5,381 bases of DNA from NCBI GenBank assembly GCA_030637945.1, contig DAOWFN010000162.1:1-5381 (forward strand). Reading direction: 5' to 3'. Position numbers and translations under genes: made by a program. Positions 1-5,381 of this stretch are shown piece after piece. Position 1 is the first letter of the stretch. The number at the start of each line of letters is the position of its first letter. This DNA comes from Gammaproteobacteria bacterium. GTDB taxonomy: Bacteria > Pseudomonadota > Gammaproteobacteria > SZUA-229. Under the pieces are notes generated by a model. The model saw nothing but the letters and a program-made list of their open reading frames with translations, was not told the origin of the DNA and did no database searches.

Positions 1-705
1 CATCGCGGCGCGATGGGACATGAACCTGAAAATACGATGGCTTCGGTGCGTAAAGCTTTGTCGTTAGGTGCACTGTGCGTAGAAATAGACGCCTACTACG
101 TCGATGACCATCTTGTTGTTTTTCACGATGATCGACTTGAGCGAACGACTAATGGCTGCGGCTATTTGTATGAGCAATCTTTTGATTATTTACGCACACT
201 TGATGCGGGCGATGGTCAACAGATCCCAACGCTCGAGGAAGTCTGCAAGCTAATAAACTCTCAAACCTGTTTAAACATCGAACTAAAGGGATCTGATACA
301 GTGGAACCTGTCGCCGAGTTATTATTAAAACTTGTAGATAACGGATGGGATAAAGAGTCGCTCCTGGTATCTTCGTTTCGTCATCGTGAATTATTAAAAA
401 TAAAACAATTAATTCCGGACATAGAGATCGGCGCACTCATCCACGGGCTTCCTGTTGATGATGCTAAATTTGCCGAAGATCTCGGTGCTTTTTCTGTTCA
501 CCCTTCACTGGAATGTATCGATCAACGGTTTGTTGATGACGCTCACGCTCGATGCCTGAGGGTCTATGTCTATGGCGTAGATAACAGGGAGGACATCGCC
601 AGGATGTATAAACTTGGCGTTGATGGTGTATTTACCGGCTACCCCGAGCGAGTACTTGACGACTACGCACAGGGGGACTTCACGAGCAGATGGTGTGACC
701 GTTGA
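1..705 (+). CDS. Glycerophosphodiester phosphodiesterase, 5'-truncated (UgpQ/GDPD family)
   Basis: Hydrolyses glycerophosphodiesters, the deacylation products of phospholipids, to glycerol-3-phosphate and an alcohol. The frame is open from the first base and already reads HRGAMGHEPENT, the hallmark N-terminal GDPD motif, so the true start lies a few codons outside the window; the ATG at position 13 is internal and not the start. Counting from that first His, the expected catalytic and metal-binding residues are present: His1 and Arg2, Glu28 and Asp30 (VEID), His42 (VVFHDD), and Glu94 (LNIELKG). The IPTLEEV segment and the C-terminal GVDGVFTGYPERVLD strand are also typical. The visible 234 residues fit a single-domain cytoplasmic enzyme such as UgpQ (about 247 residues), and no membrane segment or signal peptide is visible. 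It ends 12 bases from the convergent gpsA-like gene. The head-group preference cannot be read from the sequence. The family call is firm. Confidence 0.93.
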   Translation, partial: HRGAMGHEPENTMASVRKALSLGALCVEIDAYYVDDHLVVFHDDRLERTTNGCGYLYEQSFDYLRTLDAGDGQQIPTLEEVCKLINSQTCLNIELKGSDTVEPVAELLLKLVDNGWDKESLLVSSFRHRELLKIKQLIPDIEIGALIHGLPVDDAKFAEDLGAFSVHPSLECIDQRFVDDAHARCLRVYVYGVDNREDIARMYKLGVDGVFTGYPERVLDDYAQGDFTSRWCDR

Positions 706-717
706 TCTCGTTGTGTA

Positions 718-1641
718 TTAAGAGTCAGAAGTGAAGACATTTTCAATATTTTTTCTTAAATACTCTTTGATTCTGTTGTCCACATCATCTGGCTGCCGGA
801 CAATATCATGTATCAAACTAAACAATGGATAATTTACTGTATCGAATAACCGGTGTTTACTGACCATCGCAAGAGTATGAATGCCCTCGCCTTCGATATC
901 GTTCACTTCACCTCTGGCCAGCATACGCCCTAATTCATGGTGATGCGAATCCTCACTGGTAGCTGTAGTAATCAAGTCACCCAGTCCGGCTAAATGATAT
1001 GGGCTACCTTTTTTTCCTCCCATGCTGCGGACAATCTGGTCTAATTCATGCAAAGCTGCAACGATGAGATAACCACGAACGTTATCACCCAGTTCTAATT
1101 CGTCTGCCATACCAAATATCAGCGCATAAACATTTTTTATAATAACCGACCAGCTGATGCCGATGATATCCGAGGTTTTTTCGATATAGAGCTTCGTAGC
1201 ATCGAATAACTCATGGACCCTGTAAAACGAATCATTATCATCACAACCTAGTTGTGCGAAAGCAAAACGGCCAGCGCGAATCTCCTCTGAAATCATCGGT
1301 CCATACAGAAGCGCATAAGATTGATGTGGTGCAAACACATCAGCAAAAATCTGAGCCGCTGTTCTACCCGTATCGTCCAGACCTTTAGCAATACTTATAC
1401 AGAGACATGATCTTTTAAGAAGTGGTGCGATCTGTGCAGCGATTTCTCTATGTGGATTAACTGGAAGGCAAAACAATACAACATCTGCTTCAGCTGCGGC
1501 GTCTTCGAGTACGACAGATTCGAAGTTGTCCTGCGGATATTTTTCCCAGATAGCTAGTTGTTGACGTGAGTTTAGGAGGTACTCCATGGCATGTCCCATT
1601 TCACCGTACCCCAAAACTAAAACGTTTAACTGCCTTGTCAT
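718..1641 (-). CDS. Divergent NAD(P)-dependent glycerol-3-phosphate dehydrogenase-like protein (GpsA family)
   Basis: The family interconverts dihydroxyacetone phosphate and sn-glycerol-3-phosphate, the backbone precursor of phospholipids. Seen in the 307-residue protein: a Rossmann nucleotide-binding motif G11-Y-G13-E-M-G16; VLFCLPV (55-61); SIAKGLD with Lys87; YGP (113-115); SVIIKNVYALIFG with the catalytic-type Lys169-Asn170; and HLAGLGDLITT with Asp222 and Thr226. It is shorter than typical GpsA (about 330-340). Just after GDLITT, the usual S-R-N substrate-binding triplet reads S-H-H (232-234), so the substrate phosphate site may differ. The start is preceded by AAAAAGG, a usable ribosome binding site. 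It is the second gene of a minus-strand operon, 12 bases after the EEP gene, and converges on the phosphodiesterase gene. It could be a paralogue acting on another polyol phosphate; whether the genome has a canonical gpsA elsewhere cannot be seen. The family is firm, the exact substrate uncertain. Confidence 0.85.
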   Translation of the reverse strand: MTRQLNVLVLGYGEMGHAMEYLLNSRQQLAIWEKYPQDNFESVVLEDAAAEADVVLFCLPVNPHREIAAQIAPLLKRSCLCISIAKGLDDTGRTAAQIFADVFAPHQSYALLYGPMISEEIRAGRFAFAQLGCDDNDSFYRVHELFDATKLYIEKTSDIIGISWSVIIKNVYALIFGMADELELGDNVRGYLIVAALHELDQIVRSMGGKKGSPYHLAGLGDLITTATSEDSHHHELGRMLARGEVNDIEGEGIHTLAMVSKHRLFDTVNYPLFSLIHDIVRQPDDVDNRIKEYLRKNIENVFTSDS

Positions 1642-1653
1642 TTGCTAACCTTT

Positions 1654-2409
1654 TTAAATAATCCTGAGTGTTGCTAACAAAGGTGTATGATCAGACAGGC
1701 GGCTCCAGGGTTGTCCGTACAGGGTTTTGCAATCAACAACTTCAAGGCCGCGATAATAAATGCGGTCCATCGATAACATAGGTAACCATGCGGGAAAAGT
1801 TCGTGCATAGGCGCCGTGTGTATTTTTGAAAACTTCCTCGATACCTAACTCCTGATGTAGATATCGTTCGGCAGAGCCTCGCCAGTCATTGAAATCTCCC
1901 GCTATGATCAATGCTTCATCAGACGGTATATGTGAATTGATGCGTTTGCTCAATGTAGCAAGCTGCCCTTCTCTTTCACGTTCGAACAGGCCTAAATGAA
2001 CACAGACGATATGAATTTTTTCATCGGTTCCCGGCATCTGAATCATGCCATGCAGCAGACTACGGCTGGCTGAGCGCATGATGGAAATATCGATATTTTC
2101 CCATTCGACAAAAGGGTACTTGCTTAAGATAGCGTTACCATGATGACCTGATTTATAGATCGCGTTTTTTCCATAGGCGTGATGTTGCCACACCTCATCG
2201 GCAAGAAATTCAAACTGATTGTTGTTATGCCAGTCATCAAATCGATTTCTGGATATTTGGCGATCACCCTGAATTTCCTGCAGAAAAATCACATCAGCAT
2301 CGATATGGCGTAATGAACCCTTTATGTCGTGCAGGATAAAACGAAGATTGCTGGTGCTGAATCCCTTATGTATGTTGTAAGTTAGGACTTTTAGTGAGTT
2401 ATCAGACAT
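1654..2409 (-). CDS. Endonuclease/exonuclease/phosphatase (EEP) family protein, YbhP-like
   Basis: This is a 251-residue metal-dependent phosphoesterase of the DNase I-like fold. Family members include nucleases, sphingomyelinases and inositol polyphosphate phosphatases. The full set of catalytic motifs is visible in order: YNIHKG with Asn12; FLQE with Glu45; HGNAILS (90-96); VHLGL with His138; GDFND with Asp172 and Asn174; FPAWLPMLSMDRIYYRG with Asp215; and SDHTPL with Asp240-His241. No signal peptide or membrane segment is seen, so it is probably cytoplasmic. It resembles E. coli YbhP, whose gene lies beside the cardiolipin synthase gene clsB. That parallel and the lipid genes around it here suggest a phospholipid-related phosphatase or phosphodiesterase, but this is inference. 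It is the first gene of a two-gene operon with the gpsA-like gene and is read from a recognisable promoter. There is no strong ribosome binding site before its ATG. The family is certain; the substrate is unknown. Confidence 0.9.
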   Translation of the reverse strand: MSDNSLKVLTYNIHKGFSTSNLRFILHDIKGSLRHIDADVIFLQEIQGDRQISRNRFDDWHNNNQFEFLADEVWQHHAYGKNAIYKSGHHGNAILSKYPFVEWENIDISIMRSASRSLLHGMIQMPGTDEKIHIVCVHLGLFEREREGQLATLSKRINSHIPSDEALIIAGDFNDWRGSAERYLHQELGIEEVFKNTHGAYARTFPAWLPMLSMDRIYYRGLEVVDCKTLYGQPWSRLSDHTPLLATLRII

Positions 2410-2444
2410 GGAATTGTTGAATTATTTTAATTTTTAGTGCCCAA

Positions 2445-2472
2445 AGTATACGTATCGAAGTAAATGTATCAA
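2445..2472 (-). promoter_or_regulatory. Sigma70-type promoter for the EEP / gpsA-like operon
   Basis: Read on the minus strand, TTGATA (2472-2467) and TATACT (2450-2445) each match the sigma70 -35 and -10 consensus at five of six positions, with a 16-base spacer. Transcription would start at roughly 2437-2440, giving a leader of about 30 bases before the ATG at 2409. No comparable -35/-10 pair was found for the divergent plus-strand genes in the same 107-base region. The self-complementary ATACGTAT (2448-2455) overlaps the -10 box. Confidence 0.55.
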
Positions 2473-2505
2473 AATAAAGCCGTGACCGCACATTAAGCTA
2501 ACTTT

Positions 2506-2510
2506 TGAGG
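2506..2510 (+). promoter_or_regulatory. Ribosome binding site that fixes the start of the CarS-like gene
   Basis: The sequence TGAGG lies six bases before the ATG at 2517, a normal spacing. The same frame has an earlier TTG at 2505, but that start would place the Shine-Dalgarno-like bases inside the coding region and has no such site of its own. The ATG at 2517 is therefore preferred. Confidence 0.6.
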
Positions 2511-2516
2511 CATAGC

Positions 2517-3002
2517 ATGAGCGTCGAATTACTACAGCTTCTATTATTGATTATAATCGCAAATGGTGCACCGATATTAATTCGCGAACTATTAAATAAT
2601 AAATATGATCTGGCTGTAGATTTTGGCGGAAAATTACCCGACGATAAACGTATATTTGGCCCTTCAAAAACATGGCGAGGCATCCTGGCCGCAATTATCG
2701 CTACAACGGCGGCAGCATGGGTATTAGGTTATTCGCCAGTAACAGGCTTGTTAATCGCGACCTACGCTATCCTGGGCGACCTTATATCCAGCTTTATAAA
2801 ACGCCGATTAGCCATAGAACCAAGCAATATGGCGCCTTTACTTGACCAGATACCTGAATCTCTTTTCCCCGCTCTAATGATGATGGAAACATTTAAGCTT
2901 AGTATTTCATCTGTGATACTACTGGTATTGATATTTGTCATAATAGAGTTGCTGCTTTCACGTACACTTTACAGATGGGGAATACGTAAGAGACCCTATT
3001 AA
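2517..3002 (+). CDS. CarS-like (DUF46) integral-membrane CTP:lipid-phosphate cytidylyltransferase
   Basis: CarS, the founding member, makes CDP-archaeol from CTP and an unsaturated archaeal ether-lipid phosphate; it belongs to the same superfamily as bacterial CdsA. This 161-residue protein shows the family signatures: ANGAPIL near the N-terminus (15-21); DFGGKLPDDKRIFGPSKTWRG (35-55); and GDLISSFIKRR (87-97) followed by LLDQIPE (108-114). The Asp, Ser, Lys and Arg residues in these loops are the likely CTP- and metal-binding positions. Hydrophobic segments lie at about 3-21, 57-86 (probably two helices) and 131-148. Only 20 bases separate it from the CDP-alcohol phosphatidyltransferase gene, which would use its CDP-lipid product, so the two probably act in sequence at the inner membrane. 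In a bacterium the substrate is more likely phosphatidate or another lipid phosphate than an archaeal ether lipid. The family call is strong, the substrate unknown. Confidence 0.85.
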   Translation: MSVELLQLLLLIIIANGAPILIRELLNNKYDLAVDFGGKLPDDKRIFGPSKTWRGILAAIIATTAAAWVLGYSPVTGLLIATYAILGDLISSFIKRRLAIEPSNMAPLLDQIPESLFPALMMMETFKLSISSVILLVLIFVIIELLLSRTLYRWGIRKRPY

Positions 3003-3022
3003 TAAGTTTCAGGTAACAATCT

Positions 3023-3607
3023 ATGAATCTTGCAGATAAAGATATCGTTAACATTCCTAACGCCGTCAGCTTTCTAAGAATATTAATGGCACCGGTACTA
3101 TTCTACTTTGCGCTGACGCAACAGCCATACTGGTTTATAGGCGTACTGCTGTTTGCCGAGTTTACCGACGTACTTGATGGTTTTTTAGCCAGGACACTTA
3201 ACCAGATAACAAAAATGGGGGCACATCTCGACAGCTGGGGTGATTTCGTGATCTATTCGACCATGGCTGTTTGTGCCTGGATACTTTGGCCAGAGATCCT
3301 GCAGCGCGAGATTATCTATTTTATTTTTATCGTACTAAGTTTCACGCTACCGGCATTCATCGGTTTTATAAAATTTCATGCCTTTACCAGTTACCATACC
3401 TGGAGTGTAAAAATAGCGGTTGCTATAACTGTTATCGGTTACATTTTACTTTTTACTGAGCTATCTGAATGGCCTTTTCGAGTAGCCGCATTGTTCTGTT
3501 TATATGCTGCTGCTGAAGAAATTGCTATTACGCTGTTGATCCATCATGAACATGTTGATGTCAGGTCATTTGCACAGGCATTAAAATACCGTCGGGAGAA
3601 CAGATAA
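3023..3607 (+). CDS. CDP-alcohol phosphatidyltransferase family protein
   Basis: Transfers a phosphatidyl-type group from a CDP-activated lipid to an alcohol, releasing CMP. The complete active-site signature is present without a gap: Asp49, Asp52-Gly53, Ala56-Arg57, then eight residues, Gly66, Asp70 and Asp74 (D-x2-DG-x2-AR-x8-G-x3-D-x3-D). The N-terminal IPNAVSFLRILMAPVLF (11-27) is the usual lead-in helix. The 194-residue protein has about six hydrophobic stretches, as expected for this inner-membrane family, and a charged tail ending in KYRRENR. AGGT at 3011-3014 stands eight bases before the ATG. It follows the CarS-like gene by 20 bases and is probably co-transcribed with it, an obvious donor-and-user pair. 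The acceptor alcohol (glycerol-3-phosphate, inositol phosphate, serine or another) cannot be decided from the sequence; the nearby GpsA-like gene makes a polyol phosphate plausible. Confidence 0.93.
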   Translation: MNLADKDIVNIPNAVSFLRILMAPVLFYFALTQQPYWFIGVLLFAEFTDVLDGFLARTLNQITKMGAHLDSWGDFVIYSTMAVCAWILWPEILQREIIYFIFIVLSFTLPAFIGFIKFHAFTSYHTWSVKIAVAITVIGYILLFTELSEWPFRVAALFCLYAAAEEIAITLLIHHEHVDVRSFAQALKYRRENR

Positions 3608-3673
3608 ATGATGGATAATGTGTTAAAACTGTAGCACTAAATATTGAACTAAAACAATTTAAATAGCATTACG

Positions 3674-4582
3674 GTGAATTCAAAATTAACAATAGGTCTA
3701 GCACTAGGCAGCGGTTCAGCACGTGGCTGGGCACATATAGGCATTATAAAAGAACTGGCAGAATTGGGCATTGTTCCAGGCATCGTATGCGGCACATCCG
3801 TTGGCTCATTAGTTGGTGCCGCTTATGTTTCGAATAATCTTGAGAAATTAGAAGAATGGGCACGTTCATTAACAAAGTTTGAAGTAGTCAAATTCTTAGA
3901 CATTAATCTTGCACTGAATGGTTTTGTTAACGTTGAAAAATTTCACCGTTTTTTAAATGAATACGTTGCCAGCGATGAAGCACTGATAGAGAACTGCCAA
4001 AAACAGTATGCAGCGGTAGCCACAGAGTTAGCAACAGGCAGAGAAGTATGGATGATGAAAGGTTCCATCGTAGAATCTGTGTGGTCGTCTATTTCAATGC
4101 CTGGTTTATTTCCAGCAATAAAAAATAATAATAAATGGTTAGTTGACGGAGGCCTGGTTAATCCTGTACCTGTTTCGGTCTGTCGTGCCCTGGGTGCTGA
4201 TATTGTTATCGCAGTAAATCTGAATAGTGACATCATAGGCAAACATCGCAAAACGATTGACGATACTGTTGAGCCAGATACAAGTGTTGCCGGAAAACTG
4301 ACTGAATTAATTAAAGACTATAGCGGCTCATTATTCTCAAATTCTCAAACAGGAGATCAACCACCTGGCCTGTTAGACGCCATCGCCGACTCAATCAATA
4401 TTACGCAAGACAGGATAACAAGAAGTCGTCTGGCAGGCGACCCTGCAGATATCATCCTCACACCTAAGCTGGCTGATGTTGGTCTGTTAGAGATCTATCG
4501 TGCTGATGAAACAATAGAAGAAGGTAAGAAATCCGTGCAAAGAAAAATAGCAGAAATAAACTACATGCTTGAGACGACCTAA
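3674..4582 (+). CDS. rssA: Patatin-like phospholipase, RssA/NTE type
   Basis: A predicted serine lipid acyl hydrolase with a Ser-Asp dyad. Seen in the 302 residues: the glycine-rich oxyanion loop GSGSARGWAHIG (12-23); the nucleophile elbow GTSVG with Ser42; the ISMPGLFPA segment (140-148); and VDGGLVNPVPVS with catalytic-type Asp158. The C-terminal ITRSRLAGDPADIILTPKL matches E. coli RssA closely, and the length is the same to within a residue or two (RssA is about 301). The start is GTG: there is an in-frame stop at 3650 and no ATG between. The N-terminus MNSKLTIGLALGSG aligns with RssA from that codon. No Shine-Dalgarno sequence is visible before it, so translation may be weak. The 66-base gap after the phosphatidyltransferase gene has no terminator, so the gene may be the third of that operon. 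The physiological substrate of RssA is not well defined; phospholipid or lysophospholipid deacylation is the inferred role. Confidence 0.92.
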   Translation: MNSKLTIGLALGSGSARGWAHIGIIKELAELGIVPGIVCGTSVGSLVGAAYVSNNLEKLEEWARSLTKFEVVKFLDINLALNGFVNVEKFHRFLNEYVASDEALIENCQKQYAAVATELATGREVWMMKGSIVESVWSSISMPGLFPAIKNNNKWLVDGGLVNPVPVSVCRALGADIVIAVNLNSDIIGKHRKTIDDTVEPDTSVAGKLTELIKDYSGSLFSNSQTGDQPPGLLDAIADSINITQDRITRSRLAGDPADIILTPKLADVGLLEIYRADETIEEGKKSVQRKIAEINYMLETT

Positions 4583-4587
4583 ATCAG

Positions 4588-4671
4588 AGCTTAAATAATC
4601 TTGTTCCTGTCAGTTAGCAATAACGGCAGTGAAGATACAGTAAATATCAGTCATTTAAGCTTTTCTTTTAT
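4588..4671 (+). terminator. Weak candidate transcription end after the patatin gene
   Basis: AGCTTAAAT (4588-4596) is complementary to ATTTAAGCT (4653-4661), and the second arm runs directly into TTTCTTTTATT. The arms are AT-rich and 56 bases apart, with only a minor internal GTTA/TAAC stem (4614-4625). This is a poor match to a standard intrinsic terminator. It is listed only because it lies just after the stop codon and is followed by a T-rich run. Confidence 0.2.
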
Positions 4672-4702
4672 TACACTGGTATTTGCTTAATATGCAAGCG
4701 TT

Positions 4703-4772
4703 GATCGCGGAACAAGATTCCGCTCCTACTGGTGAGAATGCGATTGTAGGAGCGGAATCTTGTTCCGCGATC
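4703..4772. repeat. Inverted REP pair (BIME-like doublet)
   Basis: Two 27-base arms (4703-4729 and 4746-4772) are perfect reverse complements separated by 16 bases. The right arm begins GTAGGAGCGGAATC and ends TTCCGCGATC. Each arm contains its own small hairpin, for example GCGGAA (4752-4757) pairing with TTCCGC (4763-4768) around a five-base loop. The leading GTAG followed by a GC-rich imperfect palindrome is the form of REP sequences mobilised by RAYT (TnpA-REP) proteins. It sits 120 bases past the patatin stop codon, a usual intergenic position for such elements. It may also protect mRNA ends or stop transcription, which the sequence alone does not show. Confidence 0.85.
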
Positions 4773-4782
4773 TCTCTCAAGT

Positions 4783-5146
4783 AAGTACTTTCCTCAATCC
4801 GATATTTTTATTACTAAAAAAATATTAAGGTCAGTTAAAGCTCGACAGTAAACATAATAAACAATCCAGGGAGAATTCTTTTTATAGCTGTACCTGTTGT
4901 TCTTAGAAGATTCCCTTAGTAAATATGTAAACAGCACCAAAGACAAGCACCCATAGGATCATCTCCATGATTATTGTTTCTCGCTGATTATCTTTTTTGT
5001 GTGTCACTTCAATCATTTCATAAGTTTCTATTGCTTCTTTAAGATGAACTGAATGAATAATTTATTCCATTTACTTATTCCATACTAAATCTCTCATCGT
5101 TGTATCTTTTTACTTAGCGGCCGTTATAAACAGGTAGATACGTTTG
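4783..5146. other. AT-rich intergenic stretch with no convincing full gene
   Basis: Between the REP pair and the MITE-like element no long open frame, tRNA or known RNA is recognisable. It contains an AT-only hairpin (ATATTTTT at 4802-4809 with AAAAATAT at 4818-4825). It also has an imperfect inverted repeat (4868-4879 with 4905-4916, nine of twelve paired), and one minus-strand short open frame listed separately. The mix of a short open frame, in-frame stops upstream of it and flanking repeats fits decaying or accessory sequence. Confidence 0.5.
4903..5016 (-). CDS. Possible 37-residue single-span membrane peptide or gene remnant
   Basis: The minus-strand frame from ATG at 5016 encodes 37 residues. 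It has a charged N-terminal part (MIEVTHKKDNQRETIIME) followed by one hydrophobic span, MILWVLVFGAVYIF (about 19-32), and a short TKGIF tail. This would fit a small inner-membrane protein with a cytoplasmic N-terminus. No clear ribosome binding site precedes the ATG. The frame stays open for 15 more codons upstream (to 5061), but beyond that it meets two TAA codons (5062-5064 and 5071-5073). Upstream of these there is an in-frame ATG at 5097 (MRDLVWNK before the stop). The whole may therefore be the end of a broken gene rather than a functional small one. I do not recognise a family. Confidence 0.25.
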   Translation of the reverse strand: MIEVTHKKDNQRETIIMEMILWVLVFGAVYIFTKGIF

Positions 5147-5315
5147 CCAGGGAGCCTCTAATTAAGTCTGGGTCGGGCAGGTTGCTGGATAAACTGTTCT
5201 TGTTCAAGGCGTGGAACGCGCGTAATAGCAGGGCTATTACGCAGTTTCACAACACAGAAATAGGACAGTTTATCCGGCAAGATGTCGATTCACGACTTAA
5301 TCAGAGGTTCCCTGG
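5147..5315. mobile_element. 169-bp self-complementary MITE-like element
   Basis: The segment begins CCAGGGAGCCTCTAATTAAG and ends with its near reverse complement. The two 83-base halves (5147-5229 and 5233-5315) align as inverted copies with no gap. By hand count, 58 of 83 positions pair as Watson-Crick. The outer 22 bases differ at two positions, a second well-paired block is GGATAAACTG (5187-5196), and the centre is a perfect 10-base stem, GCGTAATAGC, around AGG (5230-5232). It has terminal inverted repeats, is short, and has no coding capacity, which is the form of a non-autonomous transposable element. No target-site duplication is evident at its edges, and I do not recognise the parent insertion sequence. 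Confidence 0.7.
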
Positions 5316-5381
5316 TTACACTGAATAACGGGACACTCGATCTGATCAATATCAACAAGTCTATCAATCAGGTCACGTTTC
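5297..5381 (-). CDS. Possible C-terminal fragment of a gene entering from the right edge
   Basis: One minus-strand frame is open from the right edge to a TAA at 5297-5299, reading KRDLIDRLVDIDQIECPVIQ and then CNQGTSD. The first part, with its alternating acidic and aliphatic residues, looks like ordinary protein. The last few residues and the stop codon lie inside the MITE-like element that ends at 5315, so the element may have replaced the natural end of the gene. One plus-strand frame is also open over this short stretch, so chance cannot be excluded. No family is recognised. Confidence 0.3.
   Translation of the reverse strand, partial: KRDLIDRLVDIDQIECPVIQCNQGTSD

Noticed and set aside
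149..436. Minus-strand frame inside the phosphodiesterase gene
   Set aside because: It lies wholly within a well-supported gene on the other strand and its product has no recognisable domain.
2505..2516. TTG at 2505 as the start of the CarS-like protein
   Set aside because: It has no ribosome binding site, whereas the ATG at 2517 has TGAGG at normal spacing.
2498..2683. Minus-strand frame over the start of the CarS-like gene
   Set aside because: It is antisense to the conserved CarS-type motifs, and no promoter or ribosome binding site supports it.
3271..3459. Second plus-strand frame within the phosphatidyltransferase gene
   Set aside because: It is an out-of-frame reading of a gene with a complete active-site signature.
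3943..4251. Minus-strand frame inside the patatin gene
   Set aside because: It is antisense to the conserved patatin core, including the catalytic Asp region, and has no family signature.
4692..4784. A 30-residue plus-strand frame starting at ATG 4692
   Set aside because: Almost all of it is the REP inverted pair itself; the frame is a by-product of the repeat and has no ribosome binding site.
4802..4825. AT-only hairpin as a transcription terminator
   Set aside because: It has no GC pairs, so the stem would be too weak for an intrinsic terminator.
5132..5330. Target-site duplication flanking the MITE-like element
   Set aside because: The bases just outside the two ends (GTTTG on the left, TTACA on the right) do not form a direct repeat, and shifting the ends by a few bases did not give one.

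Overview
The window looks like chromosomal DNA of a gammaproteobacterium, moderately AT-rich. Three things point there: an RssA-type patatin protein very like the enterobacterial one, a YbhP-like endonuclease/exonuclease/phosphatase (EEP) protein, and a REP doublet starting with the GTAGGAGCGG-type sequence common in Pseudomonas and relatives. The exact genus cannot be read from the sequence.

Layout. A glycerophosphodiester phosphodiesterase gene cut by the left edge (1-705, +) converges, with only 12 bases between, on a two-gene minus-strand operon (2409 down to 718). That operon encodes a YbhP-like EEP protein followed by a divergent NAD-dependent glycerol-3-phosphate dehydrogenase (GpsA-like) protein. 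A 107-base divergent region (2410-2516) holds a good sigma70-type promoter for the minus-strand operon. It also holds the ribosome binding site of a plus-strand run of three genes: a CarS-like (DUF46) CTP:lipid-phosphate cytidylyltransferase, a CDP-alcohol phosphatidyltransferase, and an RssA-like patatin hydrolase with a GTG start. From 4583 to the right edge there is no convincing full gene. This part holds a perfect 27-bp inverted pair of REP sequences, a possible 37-residue membrane peptide on the minus strand, a 169-bp self-complementary MITE-like element, and perhaps the C-terminal tail of a minus-strand gene entering from the right.

How the genes fit together. All six main genes belong to families that act on, or have been linked to, glycerophospholipids. 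A GpsA-like enzyme could supply a polyol-phosphate precursor, the CarS-like enzyme could activate a lipid phosphate with CTP, and the CDP-alcohol phosphatidyltransferase could attach a head group. The patatin and the phosphodiesterase could take phospholipids apart, and the EEP protein could be a phosphatase or phosphodiesterase in the same route. This is inference from family membership and gene order. The most notable points are a CarS-family enzyme, best known from archaeal lipid synthesis, directly upstream of a head-group transferase in a bacterium, and a GpsA-like protein in which the usual substrate-binding Arg-Asn pair is His-His.
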